This document shows positions 54,765 to 64,000 of a stretch of 64,000 bases of DNA, piece by piece. Within the stretch, counting starts at the first letter, position 1. Every line of letters starts with the position of its first letter. Below the pieces are notes generated by a model that did no database searches, was not told the origin of the DNA, and saw only the letters and a program-made list of their open reading frames with translations. Made by a program: the position numbers and the translations under genes. This DNA comes from Bufo bufo. Its lineage: Eukaryota > Chordata > Amphibia > Anura > Bufonidae. The stretch lies in contig NC_053390.1 in NCBI RefSeq assembly GCF_905171765.1, forward strand, positions 577,494,471 through 577,558,470, in the 5' to 3' direction.

Positions 54765-55364
54765 GACTAAACTAAGAAAAGAAATACCATAACTAAAGCC
54801 GCACCTCCAAGAATAAAATATAATTTATTGAGACATATTGATTAAAAACATAGATACATGGAGCAAACCCCACTGATGGGTAAAATGATGTGCAACAATA
54901 GATAATTTTTACTCTATAATTATATAAGGCTGTGGTCAAACCTATCAGATAATCGTGGGGAGGAAACCAGGGAAAGGCGCCAGAGGGTTGGCGCCTTTCC
55001 CTGGTTTCCTCCCCACGATTATCTGATAGGTTTGACCACAACCTTATATAATTATAGAGTAATTATGATAACTATAAGAATCTTGAAACAGTAATTTAGA
55101 TTCACATGGACCTCTGAGGAAGCTAGTCTTTGTACTAGCGATACGCGTGAATGCTCCTTGCTCCCCTCACTGATCTTCCATGTGGGTTTGCTCCATGTAT
55201 CTATGTTTTTAATCAATATGTCTCAATAAATTATATTTTATTCTTGGAGGTGCGGCTTTAGTTATGGTATTTCTTTTCTTAGTTTAGTTTATGCTTGTTT
55301 TTTTATACCAGGCCTGCACTCCCCCTTATATTGATAGGTATGCCCCTCGTTGTTTAGTATTGTA
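54765..55364 (+). mobile_element. 600-bp palindromic retro-insert with a 15-bp target duplication
   Basis: Flanked by TTAGCAGGAGGCAGC (54750-54764 and 55365-55379). Outer inverted repeats of about 100 bp (GCCGCACCTCCAAGAATAAA and its complement) enclose a hairpin with ~71-bp arms and a 6-base loop (54912-55059). Next to the right arm is a hammerhead-like motif (55113-55146). A variable-length duplication plus inverted terminal segments and a hammerhead motif fit a Penelope-like or retrozyme-type insertion; no coding sequence is present. Confidence 0.7.
55113..55146 (+). ncRNA. Hammerhead ribozyme-like motif, degenerate
   Basis: CTGAGGA (the CUGANGA strand) is followed by a stem GCTAGT-CTTTGT-ACTAGC and then GATAC where GAAAC is expected. 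One core base (A14 equivalent) appears changed, so self-cleavage is doubtful. Hammerheads of this type are known in Penelope-like elements. Confidence 0.4.
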
Positions 55365-55939
55365 TTAGCAGGAGGCAGCATTTCACCAACATGGTGGAGC
55401 AGCACGCCTACACGTACTGAATGACGGGTCTGCCCCCTTCAACTTCTGGGTCTCCAAATTGGGCACATGGCCCTTTACGCCTTGGAGGTGCTGGCCTGCC
55501 CTGCAGCCAGTGTATTGTCTGAACATTTGTTTAGCACGGCTGGAGTGGGTTATAAACCAGTGTTGGCTACCTCCTCCTCCATCGCCGCTTTCACCTACAC
55601 CGCCACATCCACCGCCTCCTCAACTTCCTACTCCATATGGACCTCGTCCTCCAAGATCAAGATTATTATTTTTTATTTTTACATATTTTATGTTCTTTGA
55701 AGTCATTTCCCTATCCACATTTGTTTGCAGAGCACTTGCCATGTTCTTAACCACATTTTGCTGCCATTTGCAGCCCTCTAGCCCTTTCTATGACTTTTTG
55801 ACAGCCATTTTAGTGCTCAAAAGTTCAGGTCCCCATTGACTTCCATGGGGTTTAGGTTTGAGGTCAAGTTCGGGTCCTTTTTTGTGAAGTTCGGCCGAAC
55901 CCGTCGAACCCGAACATACAGGTGTCCGCTCAACTCTAA

Positions 55940-56744
55940 TCAAGCACCTTACGCCTGAAACAGGAAGTTGCCAGCAGAAACTGAGTCAGGACTGTTCAGA
56001 GAAAAGGACATACCGCAGGAGAGAATCATAGAATGCTGAGCCTGGTAGGTCAAGGCACACAGTTGCATTGTACCAGAAGAACAGACATAATTGTGTTCAG
56101 TAAACAAGCCAAAGTCAGGGCAGGCAGAATGTTCAATCCAGTAAACAAGCAATGGGTTAGGGAAAGGTGGCACAGAGTCAATAGGATGAACCAGCCGAGG
56201 TCAGGACAGGGAGAACAGGATCAAAATAGTAAACAGTCAGAGGTCAGGCACGGGAGTTCTGAAGACAAAAAATATCTCTAAAAGGACTAGGCAATATGCC
56301 TAGTAGGCTCTTTAAATATGCCAGTGAAAGCAGCCACTAGCTGAAGACTGATTAGGCTGTGGTCACTGGCTCCAAAAGGACCAGTGTCTGAAGTCTAATC
56401 GCTCCCCTATAGCAGCTTCCCTAGAATATTTAAAGTGCCTACTATATGTGAAAGTGCCTGAGTAATAAGGTTCCTAGCTTGTCTAGTCCCTGCAAAGGTG
56501 TTTTATGTCTTCTGAAGTTCTGCCCTTGGGAAGCAGAGACTAGCATTCAGGAGGCAGGCATGGCTACAAGAGACCTATAGAGGGAGGCCGACAAGATGAC
56601 AAGCACTCCTGCAGGCACGTACAGGTGGACAGAGAAGTTAAAAATACACAAATATTGTAGTTGAATACTGATTTCAAAGATATGCAAGCAACAACAAATT
56701 AAATTTGTGAGAATTTGTTTCTGTGGAATCAAGTACATTTATCA
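55940..56744. other. Unassigned, no gene seen
   Basis: Repeated short phrases (CAGTAAACAAGC, GTCAGGACAGG, GGTCAGGCACGG) hint at a diverged repeat of unknown class. The 82-codon frame at 56033-56281 reads through these. Confidence 0.3.
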
Positions 56745-57189
56745 ATACCCCCATACTAAATCACCAGAGTGCTCAGTTTACAGATTATCTGCCCTAGACC
56801 ATCAGAGAATTTAAATGAAAACCTTATCTGTCCTATACCATCAGGATAGGGGATAACTACTAGACCAGTGCGAGTCCTACTGCTGGGACCCCCACTGATC
56901 ACGAGGATAGGGAGCTCTGTACTTTGTGAAGCCCCCCAAAATGAAAAGGGAGGGGGCAGTCGAGCATTTGTGCAGCTGCTCCATTCCTTTTCATGGGAGT
57001 TCAGCATGTAGAGCTATCTCCAAAAGTCCCATAGAAATAAAAGGAGTGACTGCATGCATGCCCGACTGGCTGCTTCATGGGATACAGGACCCTGTTCTCA
57101 TGATCAGTGATGATCTCAGTGGTAGGAACCCACCGATCCAGTAGTAATCTTGTGGATAGGGGATGATTTTGTATGACTGGAATACCCCT
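56745..57189. mobile_element. Partial TTAA-type MITE, right end
   Basis: The right end GGAATACCCCT is followed by TTAA (57190-57193), matching the class of ends at 15758 and 42330. A left end is not found. The interior contains mirrored GGATAGGGGAT and CCACTGATC phrases. Confidence 0.4.
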
Positions 57190-57193
57190 TTAA

Positions 57194-58533
57194 CTCTTTC
57201 TCCTTCCTAGATCATCTAAGACACTAATAATAACCCTCTTCTCTGGCCTAGACCACCAGTTATCCTAAAAGTTTCTTCTGCTATAGACTTCCCAAAATTA
57301 ATAATTAATCCCTCGACTTCCCTAACTCACAAGGATTGTAGCTATTAAAGGGTTTATGCCACTAATATAATTGTATTCTGCTCCACGAATATCACTTTCT
57401 CCAAATACCACCATTTATTAAAACTACCTTATTCTAAAGTTATTAGTCTACCACTGCACCCTGTGGCAAATCTATTTTGATATTCAGTTGCTGAACAGTA
57501 GGTTACATCCTGCATTGGAGCCTTGTAATGTAGGACGCACAAGTGTCATTGGTAAGTATAAGGGGCGTGGTTAGCGTCACATGATCTGCTGATGTCAGAG
57601 CACATCTCATTGCCCTAACGTATGATAGGACAGCAGACACATGACTAACCAGGAAGAAAAATTCAAGTATGGGGAAAGAGACAAAAAACTGCAAATAAGG
57701 TAAATAAAAAAAAAAGTAACACAACCACAACCTCTTTAACAACATGCTCTGGCCTCAAGCCTAGGGATGTTACTATATACCCATTAACTATAGCTAATTA
57801 CTGGGCACTATACAGCAAACTTTATTTGGTGCTTTTTCTTGCTCTTATTTTGCTCTCCAGTCTCTGGGGTCCACCTGTCGGTCCTGTTTTCAGGATTTCC
57901 TTAGTACTGAACAGGTGATATATATATGTGACCATTTGTCATGATAAAATTGGATTCGGCTGGTTTGCCAAATTTTTCGAAATGAATTTATTCGTTGCGA
58001 ATCGCATAAAAAAATGGATTTTTCCTGGCAGCAGAGAGCCTTAATAGTGGTGTAGAACACTGTGCCTTGCAGTAACACGCATAGGGAGTCTGCTGCGGTG
58101 GTGAAACTGTGAGTCAGTATGACATGCAGATGACAGGCGTCGCTCTTAGAATCATTGCACACTTCACTTATTTGGGAAGTTACGGGGCCAAAACTGACCA
58201 AATAACTCAAGTATGAACTCAGCCTTACAGGTCAATGTTAGCGTCAAGAAGAAGTGCACTCCTTTTACACCGTCAGCAGCTGATTCCACATAGATGTCTA
58301 TAGAACCTGTTCCATTAAATGCTTATACAAGTTTAGCCCCCCGACAGAGTGGAGAGGGTGTCAGCAGTAAGTTTGCGTTGACATCACTGATTATTTTGCC
58401 CTTCCTCTGATCCGTCAGAACAATAACCCCCCAAAAATGGATCCCGTCTGTGGAGCATCCGCTTTCACTCGGTTAGCATTTGGTCAGTAATTCATCAGTA
58501 TTGCTAAAGCCAAAAAAACAGGAGTGGATCTAA
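57194..58533. other. Unassigned, no gene seen
   Basis: AT-rich sequence. A segment near 57950-58020 (TTTTTCGAAATGAATTTATTCG) has short palindromes of the kind seen in hAT-like MITEs. Frames at 57503-57745 and 57890-58210 (minus) show no known domain. Confidence 0.3.
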
Positions 58534-59020
58534 GGCTACTTTCACACTAGCGTTCGGAGCGGATCCATCTGATGTTTCATCAGACGGATCCGCTCCGATA
58601 ATGCAGACGTTTGCATCCGTTCAGAACGGATCCATCTGCATTAAAACTTAGAAAATTTTCTAAGTGTGAAAGTAGCCTGAGCGGATCCGGTCAGACTTTA
58701 CATTGTAAGTCAATGGGGAACGGATCCGCTTGAAGATTGAGCCATATGGTGTCATCTTCAAGCGGATCCGTCCCCATTGACTTACATTGTAAGTCTGGAC
58801 GGATCCGCTCGCCTCCGTACGGCCAGGCGGACACCCAAACGCTGCAAGCAGCGTTCAGGTGTCCGCTCACTGAGCGGAGCGCTGGCAGGCGGATGCATTC
58901 TCAATGGATCCGCCTCCATTGAGAATGCATTGCGGCCGGGCGGCTGCGTTCAGGACCGCTCGTGAGCTCCTTCAAACGGAGCTCACGAGCGGACACCTGA
59001 ACGCTAGTGTGAAACTAGCC
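58534..59020 (-). mobile_element. Harbinger-like MITE, 487 bp, reversed copy
   Basis: Ends GGCTACTTTCACACTAGCG and GTGTGAAACTAGCC, flanked by TAA (58531-58533 and 59021-59023). It matches the 6552 and 17214 copies in reverse orientation, with small deletions (487 versus 498 bp). Confidence 0.85.
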
Positions 59021-59229
59021 TAAAACAGAGATGACACGTGAATGGAATATTTGCATGTCTTTTGTGTTTTGTACCCACTCCTGCTTTTAGCTACCAAATC
59101 ATAAGCCAATTCTGATGCAAAATAGGGACCATGTCATGCAGGCCTTACAGCTGTTACATAGACAGGTTCCTTTGTGCGTCTCATTTTTCCTTCCTTCTGA
59201 CAGATCAGAAGAAGAGTCAAATAAATGAT

Positions 59230-60690
59230 GATGTCAGCCAGGCCGAAAGGCAAAACAGTAGCCAAGTCATGAAGTGGCGAGGGTGGGAACAGCATGAGAA
59301 GTCCACAGAGTGGCCCTATGACTTAGTAGTGAGGTGGAAGCAGCATGAGGAGACCATAGAGTGGCCCAATGACAGAGTCTGGAGGTGGCTGCAGCATCAG
59401 GAGGAGGCCACAGGGTGGCACAATGACATTGTGGAGGTGACAGCAGCAGCATCAGGGGATGGCCACAGGGTGGTACAATGACAGTGTGGAGGTGACAGCA
59501 GCATCAGGAGGAGGCAACAGGGTGGCACAATGACAAAGTTTGGAGATGGCAGCAGCATCATCAGGAGGCCACAGGGTGGCACAATGACAGAGTGTAGAGG
59601 TGGCGGCAGCAGCATCAAGAGGAGGCCACAGGGTGGCACAATGACAGTGTAGAGGTAGCAGCAACAGGAAGCCACACAGTTGCACAATGACAGGGTGTGG
59701 AGGTGGCGGCAGCAGCAGCATCAGGAGGAGGCCACAGGGTGGCACAATGACAATGTGGAGGTGGCAGCAGCATCAGGAGGCCACAGAGTGGCACAATGAC
59801 AGCGTGTGGACGTGGAGGCAACAGCATCAGGAGAAGGCCACAGGGTGGCACAATGACAGTGTGGAGGTGGCAGTAGCAGCATCAGGAGGCCACAAAGTGG
59901 TACAATGACAGAGTGTGGGGGTGGTGGCAGCAGCATCAGGAGGAGGCAACAGGGTGGCACAATGACAAAGTTTGGAGATGGCAGCAGCATCATCAGGAGG
60001 CCACAGGGTGGCACAATGACAGTGTGGAGGTAGCAGCAGCAACAGGAAGCCACACAGTTGCACAATGACAGGATGTGGAGGTGGCTGCAGCAGCAGCATC
60101 AGGAGGAGGCCACAGGGTGGCACAATGATAGTGTGTAGGTGGCAGAAGCATCAGGAGGCCACAGAGTGGAACAATGACAGCGTGTGGAGGTGGAGGCAAC
60201 AGCAGCATCAGGAGAAGGCCACAGGGTGGCACAATGACAGTGTGGAGGTGGCAGCAGCAGCATGAGGAGGCCATAGAGTGGCACAATGACAAAGTGTGGA
60301 GGCAGTAGCAGCAGGAGTAGGCCACAGGGTGGCACAATGACAGAATGTGGAGGTGGCAGCAGCATCATCAGGATGCCACAGAATGGCACAATAACAGGGT
60401 GTGGAGGTTGCAGCAGCAGCATCAGGAGTAGGCCACAGGGTGGCACAATGACCATGTGGAAGTGGTAGCAGCAGCATCAGGAGGCCACAGAGTGGCCAAG
60501 TGACATAGTGTTGAGGTAGCAGCATCAGGAGACCACAGAGTGGCAAGGTGACATAGTGGGGAGAAGGCAGCAGCATCAGGAGACCACAGAGTAGCAAAGT
60601 GACATAGTGTGGAGGTGGCAGCAGCATCAGGAGACCACAGAGTGATCCGGTGAAAGAGTGGGGAGGTGGGTTGCAATACCAGTACAAGCT
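59230..60690 (-). repeat. ~54-bp minisatellite array (hAT-E 3' array), about 26 copies
   Basis: The plus-strand unit is GGAGGCCACAGGGTGGCACA, ATGACAGTGTGGAGGTGGCA and GCAGCATCA, with lengths from about 46 to 58. Because many units are multiples of three, long minus-strand frames appear (CHCATLWPPPDAAA repeated every ~18 residues); they track the repeat and show no known fold. The array lies on the 3' side of the hAT-E transposase. Confidence 0.9.
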
Positions 60691-60832
60691 GAAGATGGTG
60701 GGTGAAAGAAGGAGCACTTGTCATCAGATGTGTGGCATAAGGCGGATGGCCGCATCAGAATAGTAGCTGAGGCAGGTAGCCAGAAGAAACCGGTCTCTTT
60801 TGTCAAAGTGTTGGTTTGGCACAATGGATGAT

Positions 60833-63342
60833 CTAGTCTGATGCAACAGGCATTGGTGGGTGGAAATCCTGTCTGAACCATGCCTGATTAATCTTGACAA
60901 AGGTCAGTCTCTCCACATTTTGGGTGGACAGGAGAGTTCTTCTTGGGGTAACTATGGCCCCCGCCGCACTAAACACCAGCTCTGATGCCACATTACTGGC
61001 AGGACAGCTTATCCAGGGCAAACTCTGTCAGTTGCGGCCACAAATCCAGTTTGGCTGCCCAGTAGTCCAGCGGATCTTCAATGTGGGGTGGCAGGGTGCT
61101 GTCCAAGTATGCCACCACCTGCTGGTTCAGGTCCTGCTCCAGGTCTAGCTGCTGCTGGTGAGTAGGTTTTTCACTAGGCGGGTGAAGAAAGCTGCTCATC
61201 AGTGACTTTAGACTCAAGTTGGTGCTGATAGAGCTGGAACTGCTCCTACCCCCCACCCTGCCACAGCAGCCATGGCAGAGGAACATGAGCGCAGAGGGCC
61301 CCCCGGTCAGACCTGCGAGAGGATGGACGATGGCACAGATACGCAGCAGCCAACTGAGTACATAGGATATCTCTCAGTTTGTCCTCCCTCTCAGTGGGTG
61401 TAAAAAAGGCCCCCATTTTGGACCGGTAGCGAGTGTCCAACAAGGTGGTGAGCCAGAAGTCATCCCTCTGCCGAATGGTGACAATTCGGCTGTCACTACG
61501 CAAGCAAGTGAGCATGCATAGGGCCATTTGTGCAAGTGACTCGGAGGGACTTCCTGCCTCCATCTCCACTGCATACTGCCATGGTGTGTCTGGGTCCTCT
61601 GCCTCATCTTCATCACCCTGTAGCTCCTTTGGCTGCTCCTGCTTCTCCTCTCTTGTCACCTGTATAGAAAAAACAACCATTTCACTACACATTGCTTGTG
61701 CTCCAATGTCCTCCTCCTCCAGTTCAGCCCCCACAGGGCTCATGTGGCTGTGAGATCTAGGTGCCACATCTCCAGTCCCCTGACCAGCCAGATTCAACAG
61801 CATCTGTTCCAGGACATGAAGTAGTGGAATGAAGTTGTTCATCCCATAGTCCTGGCGACTGACAAATAACATGGTTTCCTCAACGGGCATGAGCAAACGG
61901 CAGGTTTCACGCATGAGCTGCCCCTGGCTGACATTGAAGTTACACAGGGGAGTACTCCTGTCCGCTTGGATCATCAAGAAATCATTTATGGCCTTTCTCT
62001 GTTCGTATGCCGTTCTGCAGCTGCAGCTCAAGGAGGGTGTGCTTTGCGTTGTACGAGTGGCTGAAGTGCATGCAAAGTTTCCTGGCCATTTTTAGAATGT
62101 CTTGCAGATGGGTAGAAGACTTCAGGAACCGCTTGACAACCAGATTGAACACGTGTGCCATGCAGGGCGCATGGATCATCCCTCCTTGACGCAGCGCCGA
62201 CACCATGTTCTTCCTGTTGTCGGTCACCATGATTCTGATTTTGAGTTGTCGCGGAGAAAGCCAGGATTCGATTTGTTGATGAAGGACATGGAGCAGTTCC
62301 TCCCCTGTGTGACTCAGTTTGCCCAGGCAAACGAGGTGGAGAACAACATGATACCGCCGTGCCCTGCACATGTGGTATGCTGGAGGGGCACTGTACATTG
62401 TCCCTGCAGTGGAGGCTGAGGACACAGTGGAGGATGAGGAGGCAGAGGCGGACATTGTCGCAGGACCAATGGCGTGAGAACGTGGAGGTGGAAGCAGTGT
62501 CGCCAAGTTGCTGGTGTGGCTGTGCAGGAACCATCCACTCAGTGGGCCGTAAAGGACATGTATTTTCCCTGACCATAGTTACAGCTTCACACATCGATGC
62601 TGCCGTGCACTTTGGCAGACACTGACAGAGGTTCTCCCAGGCCATTTATGGTGACGCTGCATATGTTGATGCAGGGCCAGGGTGCCAACATTGGCACCCT
62701 GGCCACGCTTCAACTTTTGCCCACAGATTCTACAAATGGCCATGTTCACCTCCTCCGACGTCTTAACAAAAAACTGCCACACCGCCGAGTAGGGGATTTT
62801 ACCCCCAATACTCTGCACTGACTGACTGCTACCGCCGCTGCTTCTGTGAACCCTTGCGCCACTACTTTCCGGGCAGGTAGGCTCCTGAGAAGCGGGTGGT
62901 CTATCACGGGTACGTTTGGCTCCTGACCTCCCACTGCTGACACCCTGCTGACTTACGGCCACGCTAGCGATTTGTTGGCTCCGCCGCTGCGTCACGGGCA
63001 AGCAGCCACCCTCTTCTCCCGATGATGATGAAGGCCCTAATTCACCCGGCTCCCAAGTGTGATCAGCTACATAATCATCGAGTACTTTCTGCACTTATCA
63101 CTTATGTCCTCCTCAACCATCTCTGGGTCAGGAGCCTCACCGCTCGCAACACCAGCTCCCACGCCACTCTCCTCATCACTACTTGCCCGCATACCGGAGG
63201 AAGCAGCAGATGTCTCCTCCACATCTTGGCTGGGAAGTAGCTGCTGACTGTCCTCTAGTAGCTCGTCCTCGCTGTATAGTGGATCTGAGCCCACAGCATA
63301 TAATACTTCTCTGGCTGAGGGAACAGAAAAGGACAGAGGCAA
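60833..63342 (-). pseudogene. hAT-E transposase, near full length but frameshifted
   Basis: On the minus strand in order: an acidic/Ser-rich N-terminus (63342 on: SDPLYSEDELLEDSQQLL), a frame change near 63080, a BED-type zinc finger (about 62690-62810: YSAVWQFFV...AICRICGQKL...LHQHMQRHH), a Ser/Pro-rich stretch, a frame change near 62500, then the RNase H-like core (KIRIMVTDNRKNMVSAL with a catalytic D, CMAHVFNLVVKRFLK), a second core frame from about 62031 (FWLTTLLDTRYRSKMGAFF), and, after further frame changes, PLDYWAAKLDLWPQL and the dimerisation motif CPASNVASELVFSAAGAIV (to 60833). Domains are collinear with active hAT enzymes, but at least three frameshifts make it inactive. The region just after BED looks shortened. 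Confidence 0.88.
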
Positions 63343-63349
63343 CTAGGCC

Positions 63350-63625
63350 TTTATTTTTTCCCACTAATACACGCCACAACATATAACTGCACCGCTGAAT
63401 GGCAAATAATATATATTTTTTTGCCACTAATACACGCCAAAAAGGGCTTTAGAACATATAACTGCACCGCTGAACGGCAAATATATATTTTTTGCCACTA
63501 ATACACACCAAAAAGGGCTGTAATTTTCTCACTTCCCCAAACAACGGCAAATACTTTTTTTTGTGCCACTACCACACGCAAAAAAGGCCTTTAGCACATA
63601 TAACTGCACCGCTGAACGGCAAAAA
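63350..63625 (-). repeat. ~70-80-bp tandem repeat (hAT-E 5' array)
   Basis: About four units contain GCCACTAATACACGCCAAAA, AGGGCTTTAG and CATATAACTGCACCGCTGAA. The array sits just 5' of the hAT-E start and is cut by a Tc1 insertion at 63628. Confidence 0.85.
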
Positions 63626-63627
63626 TA

Positions 63628-64000
63628 CACTGCTCAAAAAAAATAAAGGGAACACTTAAACAACACAATGTAACTCCAAGTCAATCACACTTCTGTGAAA
63701 TCAAACTGTCCACTTAGGAAGCAACACTGAGTGACAATCAATTTCACATGCTGTTGTGCAAATGGGATAGACAACAGGTGGAAATAATAGGCAATTAGCA
63801 AGACACCCCCAATAAAGGAGTGGTTCTGCAGGTGGTGACCACAGACCACTTCTCAGTTCCTATGCTTCCTGGCTGATGTTTTGGTCACTTTTGAATGCTG
63901 GCGGTGCTTTCACTCTAGTGGTAGCATGAGACGGAGTCTACAACCCACACAAGTGGCTCAGGTAGTGCAGCTTATCCAGGATGGCACATCAATGCGAGCT
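63628..64000 (+). mobile_element. Tc1-like element, 5' part, truncated by the window end
   Basis: Following TA (63626-63627), CACTGCTCAAAAAAAATAAA begins a long left end that runs to the window edge with sequence I recognise from a Tc1 group shared by fishes, lampreys and frogs (AGGGAACACTTAAACAACAC, AATCACACTTCTGTGAAAT, GGATGGCACATCAATGCG). The transposase start region is just being reached at 64000. Confidence 0.85.

Larger units (their letters stand above)
53440..55939 (+). pseudogene. hAT-D element: transposase N- and C-terminal remains to 3' end
   Basis: A Gly/Arg-rich N-terminus (GRGRGRSLPATCTSETPF near 53505), then EQVQAIVDWVADSASNSF (53596), an acidic segment in a second frame (53826-54240), and a BED-type zinc finger back in the first frame (54262 on: VVCTLCNQRL...TRHLSAKH). 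Low-complexity sequence follows to about 54750. The central RNase H-like catalytic domain is missing. After a 600-bp insertion the C-terminal motif resumes (GSAPFNFWVSKLGTW, then LACPAASVLSEHLFSTAG, about 55430-55550). The 3' noncoding sequence ends in GGTGTCCGCTCAACTCTA at 55939. The same 3' end occurs inverted at 23913-24572. Non-functional. Confidence 0.85.

Noticed and set aside
59397..60724. Long minus-strand frames with an 18-residue repeat (CHCATLWPPPDAAA), possibly a repeat protein
   Set aside because: They follow a 54-bp minisatellite in the hAT-E 3' region; several frames are open at once and unit lengths vary.

Overview
The window looks like intergenic DNA from a large, transposon-rich vertebrate genome, most likely an anuran amphibian. 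I found no host gene. Nearly all recognisable sequence is mobile-element DNA: hAT, piggyBac, Tc1/mariner, Harbinger-like MITEs, a tyrosine-recombinase (Ngaro/DIRS-type) retrotransposon, a Penelope-like element, LTR-retrotransposon derivatives and several minisatellite arrays. The amphibian call is inference: it rests on this mix and on an 18S rRNA-like fragment that fits the amphibian/teleost version of that gene as I remember it. Two runs of N (22147-22646 and 44766-44965) are assembly gaps. 

Layout. 0.6-4.7 kb: a ~110-bp satellite ending in a hAT terminus. 4.7-10 kb: MITEs and an interrupted Tc1 relic. 10.5-19 kb: two copies of one parental repeat (10485-15836 and 18040-18952) that carry different nested insertions, so each shows the other's empty sites. 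19-22.1 kb: Ngaro/DIRS-type gag and reverse transcriptase, cut by a gap. 22.9-35.2 kb: a decayed hAT element (hAT-C) whose 5' 38-bp array is interrupted by a hAT-D 3' end, two tandem 18S rRNA-derived fragments and a complete 5.95-kb piggyBac (A) with an intact 650-aa transposase, followed by hAT-C coding remains holding a Harbinger-like MITE. 35.6-38.5 kb: a long TTAA-flanked non-autonomous element. 38.5-44.8 kb: four Tc1-type elements at different stages of decay. 45-46.8 kb: a Penelope-like element on the minus strand. 47.2-55.9 kb: hAT-D, whose 5' array is split by a 4.9-kb transposase-less piggyBac (B) and whose coding part is split by a 600-bp palindromic insert with a 15-bp target duplication. 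58.5-59.0 kb: another MITE. 59.2-63.6 kb: a third hAT (E, minus strand) with arrays on both sides. 63.6-64.0 kb: the 5' end of a Tc1 element. 

How the parts relate. Only piggyBac A has an undamaged transposase, and it is the visible candidate to mobilise piggyBac B. The smaller TTAA-flanked MITEs could depend on this or another piggyBac-type enzyme. The three hAT lineages share one architecture, with tandem arrays between the termini and the transposase gene, which gives a route from transposon to satellite. The most unusual object is the pair of 18S rRNA-derived segments (24568-25236). They share non-rRNA changes and an insertion, and one abuts a hAT 3' end.
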